Shown: positions 25,658 through 35,421, numbered from the stretch's first letter. The stretch: DNA of 64,000 nucleotides from Vibrio mediterranei (GCF_900088415.1 NZ_FLLQ01000001.1:930001-994000), one strand, 5' to 3'. Notes: generated by a model not told the origin, from the letters alone. A program made the numbers and translations.

Positions 25658-26818
25658 GTGGAAAACACACCTGATTTCGCAGTAAAAACTGGCTTTAAAG
25701 TACCTGTTATTGCGCTATCACTTTATGCCGTCGCATCAGGTTATTTGATGAGCTTAATCCCGCTTATGCTGGGTGAATACGGTATTGATGCAAGCAACGC
25801 AAGTTGGCTAGCAAGTGTGTTCTACGCGGGTCTTTTAGTTGGTGCTGTTGTTATTGAACCGGCGGTAAAGCATATCGGTCACCGTATCGCATTTATTGCC
25901 TGTCTAGCGCTATTTATCGCTACGATCGTTGCGTTGCCACTGATGCCTGTCGCATGGGCTTGGCTGATTGCACGCTTTGTTGCAGGTATTGCTGTCGCGG
26001 GTGTCTTCGTTATCGTTGAGTCATGGCTACTTGTAGGTGATGAATCAAGCCGTGCCAAACGTCTTGGCCTCTATATGGGTTCGCTCTATGGCGGCTCTGC
26101 ACTAGGTCAGCTTGGGATTGGTTTTATCGGTGTTCAGGGTAGTCTGCCATTTGTGGCGATTCTCTCTATGCTAAGCGCAGCTATTCTGGTTCTGATGTTC
26201 GTTCCAACACAGCAACCACAGAGTGCTCACTCGGCGACACTATCGTTCAAACAAATTGCAAAACTGAACCATGCTGCAATCATCGGCTGTATTGTTTCAG
26301 GCTTAACCCTTGGATCTATCTATGGTCTGATGCCTGTAGAGTTAACGCACCGCGACGTGTCACAAAGCAGTTTAAGTGCATTAATGGCATTAGTGATCCT
26401 TGGCGGTATGGCAGTACAAACACTAGTACCTCCACTACTTAAAGTAGCGGGTCGCACTCCTCTAATGGGCATGTTCTGTTTATTGGGTGTATTTGGTGTC
26501 GGCCTAGTAATTCTCAGCGATGATCTGAGTGTACTGGCGATCAGCTTATTCCTAATTGGGATGGCAACGTTCGCCCTGTACCCGATTGCTATTAACTTAG
26601 GCTGTGACAAATTGGACGAGAGTTTTATTGTCTCTGCAACGCAAGTTATGCTGTTTTGCTACAGCATCGGCTCAGTCGCTGGTCCAGTACTTGCGGATTG
26701 GTTTATGGAAGGTACACAAGGTTTGATGGCTTATTTACTTGCAACCATGATGGCAACCGCTATCTATATGTTCATTGCCAGTATTCGTACTAAGAAACAC
26801 TTGGTGGCTGGCGAGTAA
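25658..26818 (+). CDS. MFS transporter, YcaD-like
   Basis: A 386-residue MFS protein with twelve predicted helices. The start is GTG, chosen because a perfect AGGAGG lies 8 bp before it. The N-terminus (KVPVIALSLYAVASGYLMSLIPLMLGEYGIDASNASWLASVFYAGLLVGAV) and AGVFVIVESWLL in helix 4 resemble the YcaD family, for which no substrate is established. It ends before a strong terminator and has no operon partner. Confidence 0.82.
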   Translation: MENTPDFAVKTGFKVPVIALSLYAVASGYLMSLIPLMLGEYGIDASNASWLASVFYAGLLVGAVVIEPAVKHIGHRIAFIACLALFIATIVALPLMPVAWAWLIARFVAGIAVAGVFVIVESWLLVGDESSRAKRLGLYMGSLYGGSALGQLGIGFIGVQGSLPFVAILSMLSAAILVLMFVPTQQPQSAHSATLSFKQIAKLNHAAIIGCIVSGLTLGSIYGLMPVELTHRDVSQSSLSALMALVILGGMAVQTLVPPLLKVAGRTPLMGMFCLLGVFGVGLVILSDDLSVLAISLFLIGMATFALYPIAINLGCDKLDESFIVSATQVMLFCYSIGSVAGPVLADWFMEGTQGLMAYLLATMMATAIYMFIASIRTKKHLVAGE

Positions 26819-26850
26819 CATCACACCTTAAGTTCACGTGCAGCGTAAAC

Positions 26851-26879
26851 AACAAAGCGGCTTTCAAGGCCGCTTTGTT
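26851..26879 (+). terminator. Terminator after the YcaD-like gene
   Basis: Perfect 11-bp stem AACAAAGCGGC / GCCGCTTTGTT with a 7-base loop, followed by TACTTTG. Confidence 0.75.
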
Positions 26880-26957
26880 ACTTTGAAACCTTCAGTTTCA
26901 TCTCTGGTTCATGTTTTAAGTACTATAGTTAAATCAAGTCATTACAGGGGAACGGTT

Positions 26958-27287
26958 ATGCTATCCGAACAAGACCAACAAACTAAAACTAACGCCATTG
27001 TCGCTTACGCCTGTTTACTTTTAGGAAGTTTCACTGGCATTTTCTATCTCGTTGGCGGTATCTGGGCCATGCTTAAGCGCAGTTCCTCAGCAGGTAGTCC
27101 GTTGGCTGACCACCTCGAAAACGCAGTACAGACATTTTGGGTCTCCATTATTTTGACGGTCGTGGGTATCTTCTCCATGCCGCTGTTTGGCATTGGCTAC
27201 TTAATACTTGTTGGGACATCCGTTTGGGTCATCTATCGCTGTGTGAAAGGACTCGTTAGGGTGCTCGACAATCAAGGTTACAACTAA
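26958..27287 (+). CDS. Small membrane protein, DUF4870-like
   Basis: A 109-residue protein with three hydrophobic stretches (IVAYACLLLGSFTGIFYLVGGIWAML, FWVSIILTVVGIFSMPLFGIGYLILVGTSVWVIY). The charged ends and the pattern of an A/L-rich first helix, a short loop and a polar HLENAVQTFW segment resemble DUF4870-type proteins. The ATG at 26958 follows CAGGGGA at 7 bp; upstream in-frame codons lie in the terminator of the previous gene. Function unknown. Confidence 0.72.
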   Translation: MLSEQDQQTKTNAIVAYACLLLGSFTGIFYLVGGIWAMLKRSSSAGSPLADHLENAVQTFWVSIILTVVGIFSMPLFGIGYLILVGTSVWVIYRCVKGLVRVLDNQGYN

Positions 27288-27318
27288 AAAAGAGAGGCTC
27301 GATTGAGCCTCTCTTTTT
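27287..27318. terminator. Bidirectional terminator between convergent genes
   Basis: AGAGAGGCTC and GAGCCTCTCT with a GATT loop, flanked by six A and five T. Confidence 0.85.
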
Positions 27319-27320
27319 CG

Positions 27321-28913
27321 TCAGTCAGTTAGGGCAATGACTTTGTCTATCCTTAATTGCTCGATGAATCCCATATCATGACTGACGACTAACACAGTCC
27401 CTACGTAGCCGTTAATAGCAGCAATCAACTGTTGTTTTGCTTCGAGATCCAAGTGATTATCCGGCTCATCCAATAACAGAGTCGCTACCTGTTTTTGGTG
27501 TGAAGCAATCAACATTGCTAGCTTCATTTTCTCGCCACCACTAAGCTGCTCGACTTTGTCATAGACTTTGTCTCGCCTAAAACCGATGCCAGCTAATAGC
27601 GTACGAGCGGCAGGAATTGTCATCTCCTCACACCCTTCACACACAGCGTCAATCAGCGCTAAATCACCGTTAAGCATAGAAAAGTGCTGATCTAAGTAAA
27701 AACACTGCGTATTGGCTCGAAGCCCTTCAGTCACATCACTTGAGTTTTGGCTAACAGCGAGTACTCTCTTTAAAATGGTCGACTTACCCGAGCCATTACG
27801 ACCTTTTAACCACGCATGCTCGCTGGTAAGTACCGTCGCACGAATCGGTGCACCAAACACATTAGCATGCTGAAATGCGTCAAACGCGATGGCTGTCTTA
27901 CCCTGCGTTTGAACCACTCCGGTATACCATTTCTGCGGTTTATTCTGTTCTATTTGATCCTTCACTTGCTGAAGTTTTTGGTCCAAAACCGCGAACTGGC
28001 GTTCACTTTGAGCTGCAATCGCAGCGTTAGCATTCTGTGCGCCTTGCTTTTTACCATCCATCAGTATTTTGGGCTGGCTACCACTCGTCCTTTGTGCTTT
28101 GCCTCTTGTCGCGAGCTTTTGAGCTGTGATCAGACGTTGGTGCGCTTTCTCTACTTTTACCTTTCTCTCCCTAGTCAGTGATTTGGCTTTGCCCTGCAAC
28201 GCTTGCAGATGCTCATTTTTGTGAGCTACGAAGGTTTGGTAGTTGCCTCCATAGCTGGTAATACCTATCGAGTTCAGCTCGAGTATTTTGTCAACGTGAT
28301 TGAGGAACGCAATATTGTGGCTCACCACCAACACTGGTTTATCTATTGTTTTTAATTGCTTCACTAACCAATCAACATGCTCAGAATCTAAATGGTTAGT
28401 AGGCTCATCAAGAACGAATGCGTCATAATCTTGCTGCAGCAGTACATAAAGCCTTAATACAGCGCGTTGCCCACCACTTAATTGCGCCAGTTTGATATTG
28501 AGGTCGGTAGGCAAACGCAGTTGCGTGAGTAGCCTTGCTAATTGTTCAGCAAGATCCCATTCACCATCGGCAATCATGTCAAACCAATGACAAGAGCTGT
28601 CACCTTGCTGAATGTGCTCAAGGGCGAGCAACTTCTTTTCCACACCTAATTGTTGAGCAATGCTTTGAGACAAGTCTGATTTACTTTCTAATTGGCTATA
28701 AAAGCCAACAGATTTGATCTGATTTCCCCACTCCACTCGCCCTTCAGACGGTGGGGTTAATTTAGCGAGGATCTGCGCCAAATGACTCTTGCCACTGCCA
28801 TTTTTTCCTACTAACGCTGTGATGCCTTCTTCAGTTGAGAAGCTAATCGATGAAAATAGTCGGTCTCCATCAGGAAACTGCTTTGAGATTGAAATTGCAT
28901 GAAATGCAGTCAT
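27321..28913 (-). CDS. ABC-F family ATPase
   Basis: A 530-residue soluble protein with two ABC domains and no membrane segment, the layout of ABC-F proteins that act on ribosomes. Domain 1 has GKNGSGKS, LSGGQR and AFVLDEPTNHLD; domain 2 has GRNGSGKST, LSGGEK and LLLDEPDNHLD. The linker (about 235-320) is rich in Lys, Arg and Gln. ATG 28913 is preferred since AGGAGG lies just before it (4 bp); a TTG seven codons upstream also is in frame. ABC-F members relieve stalled ribosomes or give antibiotic protection; which applies is unknown. Confidence 0.86.
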   Translation of the reverse strand: MTAFHAISISKQFPDGDRLFSSISFSTEEGITALVGKNGSGKSHLAQILAKLTPPSEGRVEWGNQIKSVGFYSQLESKSDLSQSIAQQLGVEKKLLALEHIQQGDSSCHWFDMIADGEWDLAEQLARLLTQLRLPTDLNIKLAQLSGGQRAVLRLYVLLQQDYDAFVLDEPTNHLDSEHVDWLVKQLKTIDKPVLVVSHNIAFLNHVDKILELNSIGITSYGGNYQTFVAHKNEHLQALQGKAKSLTRERKVKVEKAHQRLITAQKLATRGKAQRTSGSQPKILMDGKKQGAQNANAAIAAQSERQFAVLDQKLQQVKDQIEQNKPQKWYTGVVQTQGKTAIAFDAFQHANVFGAPIRATVLTSEHAWLKGRNGSGKSTILKRVLAVSQNSSDVTEGLRANTQCFYLDQHFSMLNGDLALIDAVCEGCEEMTIPAARTLLAGIGFRRDKVYDKVEQLSGGEKMKLAMLIASHQKQVATLLLDEPDNHLDLEAKQQLIAAINGYVGTVLVVSHDMGFIEQLRIDKVIALTD

Positions 28914-29229
28914 ACATCCTCCTTTACAGAGCATGTGACGCTTGGCAGATAGTACTATTTTAAGTCAGCTATATGCTGATGATAGAGATGTGTAGATAGA
29001 ACGAGCCAACGCCCACTAACTCTGCGATTTCAAAAGTTACTTGTATAAAACGATCGAAATTGAGTTAGTTGTTCATGTAGGCGTGTACTCCTAGGAAAGT
29101 GATAGTGAATTTATAACTCAAGCGGCATGAGAAAACTACTGTTCTGCTCAAAAAAGCAAAATTCTCTGCGTCTTTTTTGAATTAGCACCGTCTAATTTAA
29201 TGACCACTTATTTATGATAAGAGAAACCT
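28914..29229. other. Gene-free divergent region
   Basis: About 316 bp between the ABC-F and aminotransferase genes, holding their promoters. No operator or small gene is supported. Confidence 0.5.
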
Positions 29230-30366
29230 ATGTTTAAAGTAACCTCATCAACGTCCGCTACGCAGAACAACTTTATCAAACATGATTCTGCCATGTTGAA
29301 CCAGTTTTACGGAACAAACGATGTCGTACCCTATTGGGTCGCTGATATGGATTTTCCCATTGCAAATCCAATTACGCAGGAATTACAACGTCTTGTTGAT
29401 CGCGAAGTTTACGCTTACGAGTTCGACTCTTCTCGAGTTTTTTCAGCCATTGCGCGCTGGAATGAAACCGCGCATAACCTGTCATTAGACCCAAATCACT
29501 TCGTGCAAGTACCGTGCGTCTTGAGTGCTATTGCCCTGTTGATTCGCGAATTTACCCAGCAAGGCGACGGCGTATTGATTCAAACACCGGTTTATCATCA
29601 GTTCCGCAGATTGATTGAATCGGCAGGCAGAGTGGTTGCAGGTAATTCTCTCAAGATCGAAGATGGACACTACACCATCGACTTTGACGATTTTGAGCAG
29701 CAACTCAAACAGGGCAATGCCAAAATGGTTCTTTTGTGTAACCCTCATAACCCTGTTGGTCGTGTTTGGACTCGCTCTGAACTTCAAACGATGGTCGATA
29801 TTGCCCGCCGTTACGATGTGATTATCGTTAGTGACGAAATCCATGCCGATATCGTTTTCGACGCTCATACATTCACATCAATTGTTTCTTTGGGATACGA
29901 GAAAGCGGTTTCTATTATTGGCTCACCCGCTAAAAACTTTGGACTTAACAGCATAGCGAACGGATATATATACACCGTGAGTTCATTGGCTATCGACCAT
30001 GGGAATGCGCTAACAACTTATGCCACCATCGCTGCTTACGAGAAAGGTCGAGAATGGTTTGAAGGCTACTTACAATACACTCAAACCACTGTTCATTGGA
30101 TCGCAGAGTTTGTTGCCTCATCTTTGCCAGAAATCACCATGTATAAACCTGAGGGTACCAACCAAATCTGGTTCGATTTTTCCAAGTTACAACTAGCGCC
30201 GGATGCGCTGAAGTCTTTGCTGGTTAACGAGGCAAAAATGGGGCTGACTCCGGGTGCATGGTTTGGCGAAACCAACCCTAATTACTATCGCATGAATATC
30301 GCAGTGGACAGAGCACAGATCCAAGCGTCATTTGCTAGGTTGCACACCGCAATTAAATCTCTCTAA
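29230..30366 (+). CDS. MalY/PatB-type PLP aminotransferase / cystathionine beta-lyase
   Basis: A 378-residue fold-type I PLP enzyme. MalY/PatB features are VPYWVADMDFPIANPI near the N-terminus, LLCNPHNPVGRVWTRSEL, IIVSDEIHADIVF and the PLP lysine in SPAKNFGLNS. The C-terminus has GANQ-like GTNQIWFDF and LTPGAWFG, typical of this group. Members cleave C-S bonds of cystathionine or cysteine conjugates. It is a single gene. Confidence 0.87.
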   Translation: MFKVTSSTSATQNNFIKHDSAMLNQFYGTNDVVPYWVADMDFPIANPITQELQRLVDREVYAYEFDSSRVFSAIARWNETAHNLSLDPNHFVQVPCVLSAIALLIREFTQQGDGVLIQTPVYHQFRRLIESAGRVVAGNSLKIEDGHYTIDFDDFEQQLKQGNAKMVLLCNPHNPVGRVWTRSELQTMVDIARRYDVIIVSDEIHADIVFDAHTFTSIVSLGYEKAVSIIGSPAKNFGLNSIANGYIYTVSSLAIDHGNALTTYATIAAYEKGREWFEGYLQYTQTTVHWIAEFVASSLPEITMYKPEGTNQIWFDFSKLQLAPDALKSLLVNEAKMGLTPGAWFGETNPNYYRMNIAVDRAQIQASFARLHTAIKSL

Positions 30367-30397
30367 ATCCCACTCCCCTTACTGGCTAAGGGGAGAT

Positions 30398-30933
30398 TCA
30401 CTGCCGATTTAACCACGCTTCCTTTGGAGCATAATCGGTCACACCGCCGTGACCGATTTCGATATCACAACATCGCATGATATGCTCCCTCAGCTTGATT
30501 CGGCTTCGTTGAATTCGACTCTTAGCACCAGATAACGATATCCCCATTCGCTCCGCTATCTCTTTTTGAGATATTCCCTCAAGTTCGCCAGTATTATAGG
30601 TGTGCGATACTGCTCTGGTAATTCATCTATGAGCGGTCTTAAACATTGTGCCACCTCTTGATGAGCCTGCTCTGCCGTATCCGGCTCTTCATGAACAAGA
30701 TCTTGCGGTAACTGGTCGAAATCACGACGCTGACGGTAGTGATCCATAATCGTATTATGGGCAATGCGAAATAGCCAACTACTCAAACTTCCTTGGGACT
30801 TGAGCTGATGTAAATTATCACTCGCTTTGATGTAAACATCCTGCAAAATGTCGTCAACAAAATGCTCATCATCCACTTGTTTCGCGATGTAATTTCTTAG
30901 TTTTGTTTTGTGATTTTGCCATTCTGCAAGCAT
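30398..30933 (-). pseudogene. ECF RNA polymerase sigma factor (SigZ-like) with apparent -1 frameshift
   Basis: The first frame (125 codons from 30933) encodes sigma region 2 (FVDDILQDVYIKASDNLH, GSLSSWLFRIAHNTIMDHYRQRRD) and the start of region 4 (LIDELPEQYRTPIILA), then stops after NLREYLKKR. In another frame, near 30588, the sequence continues as ELEGISQKEIAERMGIS then LSGAKSRIQRSRIKLREHI and ends at 30398. Restoring one G in CTGGCGAACTTGAG would give LAELEGISQKEIA and a normal protein of about 178 residues. So either the gene is broken, a read error exists, or a ribosomal frameshift occurs. A tail with CCDIEIGHGG follows region 4. Confidence 0.8.
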
Positions 30934-31015
30934 AAACCCAGGCTCCTAACCCCACATTGCCTTAGTTAATCTCTTTAAGACGAAGCAACCCCATATTTCT
31001 GCCGATGCATTAAGG

Positions 31016-32155
31016 TCATGATAAAACACGAATAGGCTGAATATCTTGCGTCTCTGGGAAAGTGTTGTTGAGCGTCGTTTGATCCGCCCCCATATGCTGC
31101 TCTAATACACCTTTGATGACTGCACGAACATCCAACGTTGGTTGTAAGTCACGCCCCTGATAGAGCTGATTGCTAGCTAATCCTGGCCAATCGGATAAAA
31201 CCCTAGAGCGTTGTACTGCTCCTCCCATTACCAACATCGCATTGCCTGTGCCGTGATCGGTCCCTTTGGTCCCATTCTCGGCGGCGGTTCGTCCAAACTC
31301 ACTCGCTGCAATTACCACAGTCGACTGCCATTTTTCGCCTAATGCGGATTTTAACGCTGCCATACCTTGATCAAACTTATTGAGCTGATTGGCAAGTCTT
31401 CCTTTGTCCGCCCCTTGCGACGAGTGTGTGTCCCATCCGCCCAGCTCTAGCACTACGATATTAGGCCCATTGGGCGAGCTCACAAACTTGCCAGCCTGCT
31501 TGGCTAAGTTGGTAAATTGTTTATTTTGATTGCCGCCCATGGACATTGACTCTAACTTCATTGCTTCTTCAAAGTTTGCAGAGAGTTTGGCATCAGATTG
31601 GAACATTTCGGCAAGTAAATTGGCTTGTTCTTCTTTAGCTTTTAGCTTGTGAGGAAACCAACTGCTGACTTTGACATCACCTTGAGCAATCAATGGTAGC
31701 CCGGCATCAATAGCAATCGCTTGGTTGTTCTGTTGTGTCGACAAAAAGCGATTCAACCACCCCACAGGATCAAATGGATCCGTGGAGCCATTTTCTAGAA
31801 TCTTCTGACCATCAAAGTGAGAACGACTTCGATAACCAGTGGCACAAGCATGAACAAACATGACTTGCTTGTCTTGATACATCTGATGAACACTTTTTAA
31901 TGCTGGATGTAAGCCAAACCCTTTCTCTAACGGGTTAAGCTGATCTTTGGTGAGTGCTATTGTTGGCCGCAACTTTTGGTAATGCTCATCAAAACTTGGT
32001 ACTACCACGTTGAGGCCATCCATCGCGCCACGAAGTGTTATCCAAATGAGTACATTTGGGCTTTGCGTTGACGCAAAGGAGAAATTGGGTAGCAAGGTAA
32101 CCAGAGACGCCGCTCCTACGCCTTTCAAAAAATGTCGTCGTGTCGTCATAACCAT
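31016..32155 (-). CDS. DUF1501 protein with Tat signal
   Basis: A 379-residue protein beginning with a twin-arginine signal (TTRRHFLKGVGAASLVTLLPNFSFA). The body belongs to the DUF1501 family (alkaline-phosphatase-like fold), with LIWITLRGAMDGLNVVVP, ATGYRSRSHFDGQK, VLELGGWDTHSSQG and a metal-site-like EFGRTAAENGTKGTDHGTGNAMLVMGG. It should be exported folded to the periplasm. It starts directly at the stop of the DUF1800 gene, and the pair is commonly found together. The biochemical role is unknown. Confidence 0.87.
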   Translation of the reverse strand: MVMTTRRHFLKGVGAASLVTLLPNFSFASTQSPNVLIWITLRGAMDGLNVVVPSFDEHYQKLRPTIALTKDQLNPLEKGFGLHPALKSVHQMYQDKQVMFVHACATGYRSRSHFDGQKILENGSTDPFDPVGWLNRFLSTQQNNQAIAIDAGLPLIAQGDVKVSSWFPHKLKAKEEQANLLAEMFQSDAKLSANFEEAMKLESMSMGGNQNKQFTNLAKQAGKFVSSPNGPNIVVLELGGWDTHSSQGADKGRLANQLNKFDQGMAALKSALGEKWQSTVVIAASEFGRTAAENGTKGTDHGTGNAMLVMGGAVQRSRVLSDWPGLASNQLYQGRDLQPTLDVRAVIKGVLEQHMGADQTTLNNTFPETQDIQPIRVLS

Positions 32156-33517
32156 TTACCTATATTGAAACTGTGGGCTCATCCAAAGCGCAACAAACTT
32201 GGAACTGGCATCTTGTGCCTTTTCTAACGCAGTCAGTAGGTGTTCATCGACTTCATTACCATAAAGGCGTTGTGCAATCTGTGTCACCCTGTCATCCGGA
32301 TTCTGTTTACTGCGCTCAATCTGGGTAATCAGAAGCTTAGCCACTTGGTTGGCGACTTGCCAACGCTGAGTCAATGCGGCCGAGCTATTATAATCAGCGT
32401 CGTTATCAGGCCACCCTGCGGGCGACCCTGACATAAACGGTTCTTGCCCTAATTGTCTCAACATTGAATGCATCTGCTTCTGGTTGGGTTCAAAATCGGC
32501 GCTGCGGAGCACGGCAAAATACCATTCCTGAGGTGTACGAAAACGCAGGCGCTCATCCTTATTTTTGAGGCTGCTATTAATCAATGTCAGATATACCGGA
32601 ATTAACATGCCTTCGTTATCTATCCAGACTTTGGTGAGTTTATCTACCAATGAAGAGTGTCCTACACCGTAGAAATGCTCGACCAATTTGCCACATAGAT
32701 GTCTTGCGGTATTTTCATGATTTGCAAGATCGCGAAGACAGCTCATGCCCTGTTCTTCACCTTGCTGATCGTACACTTTACCCAATACGTTAATCGCACC
32801 AGGTTCATGCATGGTCGATGAAAAGCGATAACCTGGACTGTCCGGTTTAAAGCTCACCGTCCAACCAGTGATACCCTGCGCGAGCTCAACAACATCGTTT
32901 TGTGTATAGCCACCATCCACGCCTAAAGTATGCAACTCTAAAATCTCTCGAGCTAAGTTTTCATTGAGTCCTTTATTGCGCTTTTGCCCTGCTTTGGAGT
33001 TAGGCCCAACTGACTGGTGGTTATCAAGGAAGATCAGCATACTGGGGTGTTGAATCACGCCTACCAGTATACTCGGAAAATCGATAGACCAAAGCTCTCT
33101 GATTACTTCATTTTCAACACCAGAAGCAATTGGACGGACTCTACGTGTATCCGCGGAGATCGCAAAATGGTTGCTCCAAAATTGGATTAAACGTTCTTGA
33201 AAGCTTAGTGGAGTGTATAGGGTTTGTATGTTTCTCGCATGAACAAGATTGCGGAAGTTTTCTTGAAAAAACGCGTTATTGGTTTTGGTAAACTGTTTTT
33301 TCTCTTCTGCGCTTTTTGCTGCCTTTCGTCTTCGATTCAGGTCACCAAAATGTGCCAACATTTCATCGGTAGATGGAAGCGATGAAATCGCCTTATGAGT
33401 ATAAGCCTGAGCTTTGAGTTGCTCATTTAAACTGGGTTCAAGCTTAGCATCACCAACTCTTGGCCCAAAACCAAATCGCTGCGAAACAATGTATTGAGCA
33501 GTGTCCTTGTTCTCCAT
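32156..33517 (-). CDS. DUF1800 family protein
   Basis: A 453-residue protein with DUF1800 hallmarks: YIVSQRFGFGPR at the start, LIQFWSNHFAIS, ENLAREILELHTLGVDGGYTQNDVVELA and GWPDNDADYNSS. No clear signal peptide is visible, unlike its DUF1501 partner. It is the first gene of a two-gene unit with no gap to the partner; the sigma factor gene follows. The family is widespread and uncharacterised. Confidence 0.87.
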   Translation of the reverse strand: MENKDTAQYIVSQRFGFGPRVGDAKLEPSLNEQLKAQAYTHKAISSLPSTDEMLAHFGDLNRRRKAAKSAEEKKQFTKTNNAFFQENFRNLVHARNIQTLYTPLSFQERLIQFWSNHFAISADTRRVRPIASGVENEVIRELWSIDFPSILVGVIQHPSMLIFLDNHQSVGPNSKAGQKRNKGLNENLAREILELHTLGVDGGYTQNDVVELAQGITGWTVSFKPDSPGYRFSSTMHEPGAINVLGKVYDQQGEEQGMSCLRDLANHENTARHLCGKLVEHFYGVGHSSLVDKLTKVWIDNEGMLIPVYLTLINSSLKNKDERLRFRTPQEWYFAVLRSADFEPNQKQMHSMLRQLGQEPFMSGSPAGWPDNDADYNSSAALTQRWQVANQVAKLLITQIERSKQNPDDRVTQIAQRLYGNEVDEHLLTALEKAQDASSKFVALWMSPQFQYR

Positions 33518-33597
33518 GGCAACCTCTGTAAGTATGCGATACCTAAAGCATTACACACTAAGCAAAAATTGCACACCTGCCCTGACGATAAAATAAC

Positions 33598-33624
33598 AAA
33601 CGGCGCTCATTTGAGCGCCGTTTT
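33598..33624 (-). terminator. Terminator upstream of DUF1800 gene
   Basis: AAACGGCGCTCA and TGAGCGCCGTTT form a tight hairpin with A/T runs. It lies just after the stop of the 33643 gene on the minus strand. Confidence 0.8.
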
Positions 33625-33642
33625 GACTTTATCCGGATAGGA

Positions 33643-33993
33643 TTAAGAACGTTTAGGTTGCTTGTAAGTCTTACCTGCCGCCTTATACGTGTCACTTTGC
33701 TTCATTTCGAACATAGCGTCGAAGAACCAAGCGACAAACTTAATGATATCGTCACCTTCGTTCATAATGTGCTCTACGTATTCTTGCTCGTCACCGTTAT
33801 CATCGATATCGGTGAATACATGATAAATACGCTGTTCACCATCGACATCCGCTAATGCAAATTGACCGCTTAAACTGTTTGCTGCTTCGACAATCTCTTG
33901 GTTCTCGACGCTTTTAAGCTTATTCAATGCATCTGGGAGCGTTTTGAACTCGCAAAGCTGCATGACAAGTAGTTGAAATTCTAGTTGTTGCAT
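33643..33993 (-). CDS. Conserved hypothetical acidic protein
   Basis: A 116-residue soluble protein, strongly acidic in the middle (DIDDNGDEQEYVEHIMNEGDD) and basic at the end (KTYKQPKRS). I do not recognise a family. ATG 33993 is taken over a TTG two codons upstream. It lies 27 bp downstream of the M23 peptidase gene on the same strand and may be cotranscribed. The reading frame is well preserved and ends at a terminator, which supports a real gene. Confidence 0.65.
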   Translation of the reverse strand: MQQLEFQLLVMQLCEFKTLPDALNKLKSVENQEIVEAANSLSGQFALADVDGEQRIYHVFTDIDDNGDEQEYVEHIMNEGDDIIKFVAWFFDAMFEMKQSDTYKAAGKTYKQPKRS

Positions 33994-34020
33994 TATCAAT
34001 ACCGTTATTAACCTAGCGAA

Positions 34021-35337
34021 CTACAAGCTCGCCAGTTTAGTTTCTTGTTTCTCAAGCATAGAGTCTAACTCATCGCGACGAGCAATAAACTGCTTGAGCT
34101 CGTTCTTGGGCACAGAGTCTGCCATAGGAATGTTCGCTCGCATAGCATTAACTGGTCGCCCACGAGAAATCAATTCGTAATGCAAGTGAGGCCCAGTCAC
34201 TCGCCCAGTCGCTCCAGACAAGCCTATACGAGTACCACGAGTCACTTTTTGCCCTTTCTTCACTAGAATCTTACTTAAATGAAGATAACGAGTCTTGTAC
34301 GGACCACCATGATCGATAACGATATACTTACCTGCATATGGGTGGTTGCGCACCATAGCAACAACGCCATCACCAGTGGTATAAACACTAGTACCAGTAC
34401 GAACACCGAAATCAGTACCGTTATGCGGTGCAATCCTGCCTGTTACAGGATGACGACGATTAGGGTTAAAGCCTGAGGTAATTCGATGATTTTTCACCGG
34501 ATAGCGCATAAATGCACGCTGTAAACTGTCACCTTTGGCATCATAGTACTGGCCATTAGTATGAAGGTAAGCTGAGTACATCGCGCCACGATTAAAGATC
34601 TTAATCGCTTGTATTTCAGAGTTACCTGTCGCGGTACCATCAACAAACTGGCTGTTTTTAACAACTTCAAAACGGTCACCAGCACGAAGGTCGCGAGTGA
34701 AACTCAGTTTGTCTTTAAGCAGTGTAACAACTTGGTCAATCTCACGAGGGTTTAAACCCAATTTGTTCGCTGAAGAAGAGAAGCTGCCGTGAATTTCACC
34801 GACCAAAGCCACGCTTTCCCACACGCCGGGAATAGAGACATCCTTAAATTCAAAGCTACCGTCGTCTAGCCGAGTATAAACGGCTTTCTCGGCCACACTA
34901 CGTTGAACTTCCAATTGACCGAGTGCGCCAGAGGCTTCATCTTGCCAAAATCGCATCTTGTCACCGGGACGCAGCGTGTCGAGCACTAAGTAATCCAAAT
35001 CGGTTTCCATTACTGACATCATGTCTGAGTACGGAAAACCAAGTTGGTCGAAAATTTGGCTCAAGCTGTCACCTGACTTTACGGTATAGGCGAATTTAGG
35101 TGGTAGTTCAGCTTTGGTTGGCTCAGGAGTGATGGCTTTGGCGATTGGTGAATCATTGAGGTCTAGCTCTACCGTTCCGTTGAGGTTTGAACTAGGCAGA
35201 CTATGAAGAAACAGAAACGCCGCGATAAGAGGCACGGTAAAAGCTAGGCCGCGTTTTAGTTTTCGTGACGGCGCTTTTGCCGTGCATACGCCGTCTATAG
35301 GTTGATTCGATTGCACAATGGTTCCAATGCATTCCAT
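34021..35337 (-). CDS. M23 zinc endopeptidase with LysM-like domain (MepM/ShyA type)
   Basis: A 438-residue periplasmic murein endopeptidase anchored by one N-terminal helix (GLAFTVPLIAAFLFLHSL). A LysM/OapA-like domain (YTVKSGDSLSQIFDQLGFPYSDMM) binds cell wall, and the C-terminal M23 domain has the zinc motifs HNGTDFG and HLHYE, with VIDHGGPYKTRYLHLSK. Enzymes of this kind (E. coli MepM, V. cholerae ShyA) cut D-Ala-mDAP cross-links so the wall can grow. Which of the Vibrio Shy paralogues it represents cannot be told here. Confidence 0.9.
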   Translation of the reverse strand: MECIGTIVQSNQPIDGVCTAKAPSRKLKRGLAFTVPLIAAFLFLHSLPSSNLNGTVELDLNDSPIAKAITPEPTKAELPPKFAYTVKSGDSLSQIFDQLGFPYSDMMSVMETDLDYLVLDTLRPGDKMRFWQDEASGALGQLEVQRSVAEKAVYTRLDDGSFEFKDVSIPGVWESVALVGEIHGSFSSSANKLGLNPREIDQVVTLLKDKLSFTRDLRAGDRFEVVKNSQFVDGTATGNSEIQAIKIFNRGAMYSAYLHTNGQYYDAKGDSLQRAFMRYPVKNHRITSGFNPNRRHPVTGRIAPHNGTDFGVRTGTSVYTTGDGVVAMVRNHPYAGKYIVIDHGGPYKTRYLHLSKILVKKGQKVTRGTRIGLSGATGRVTGPHLHYELISRGRPVNAMRANIPMADSVPKNELKQFIARRDELDSMLEKQETKLASL

Positions 35338-35421
35338 TAAAAAGAGCCAACAGATTAATCGTTTCTTCGGCGAATTGCATCCGATTGAGAGGAAAATTAA
35401 GGTAAAACCTGTGATGAGAAT

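Noticed and set aside
33798..34130. Possibility of an antisense or overlapping gene around the M23 peptidase boundary.
   Set aside because: Frames there are explained by the peptidase and its downstream acidic-protein gene.
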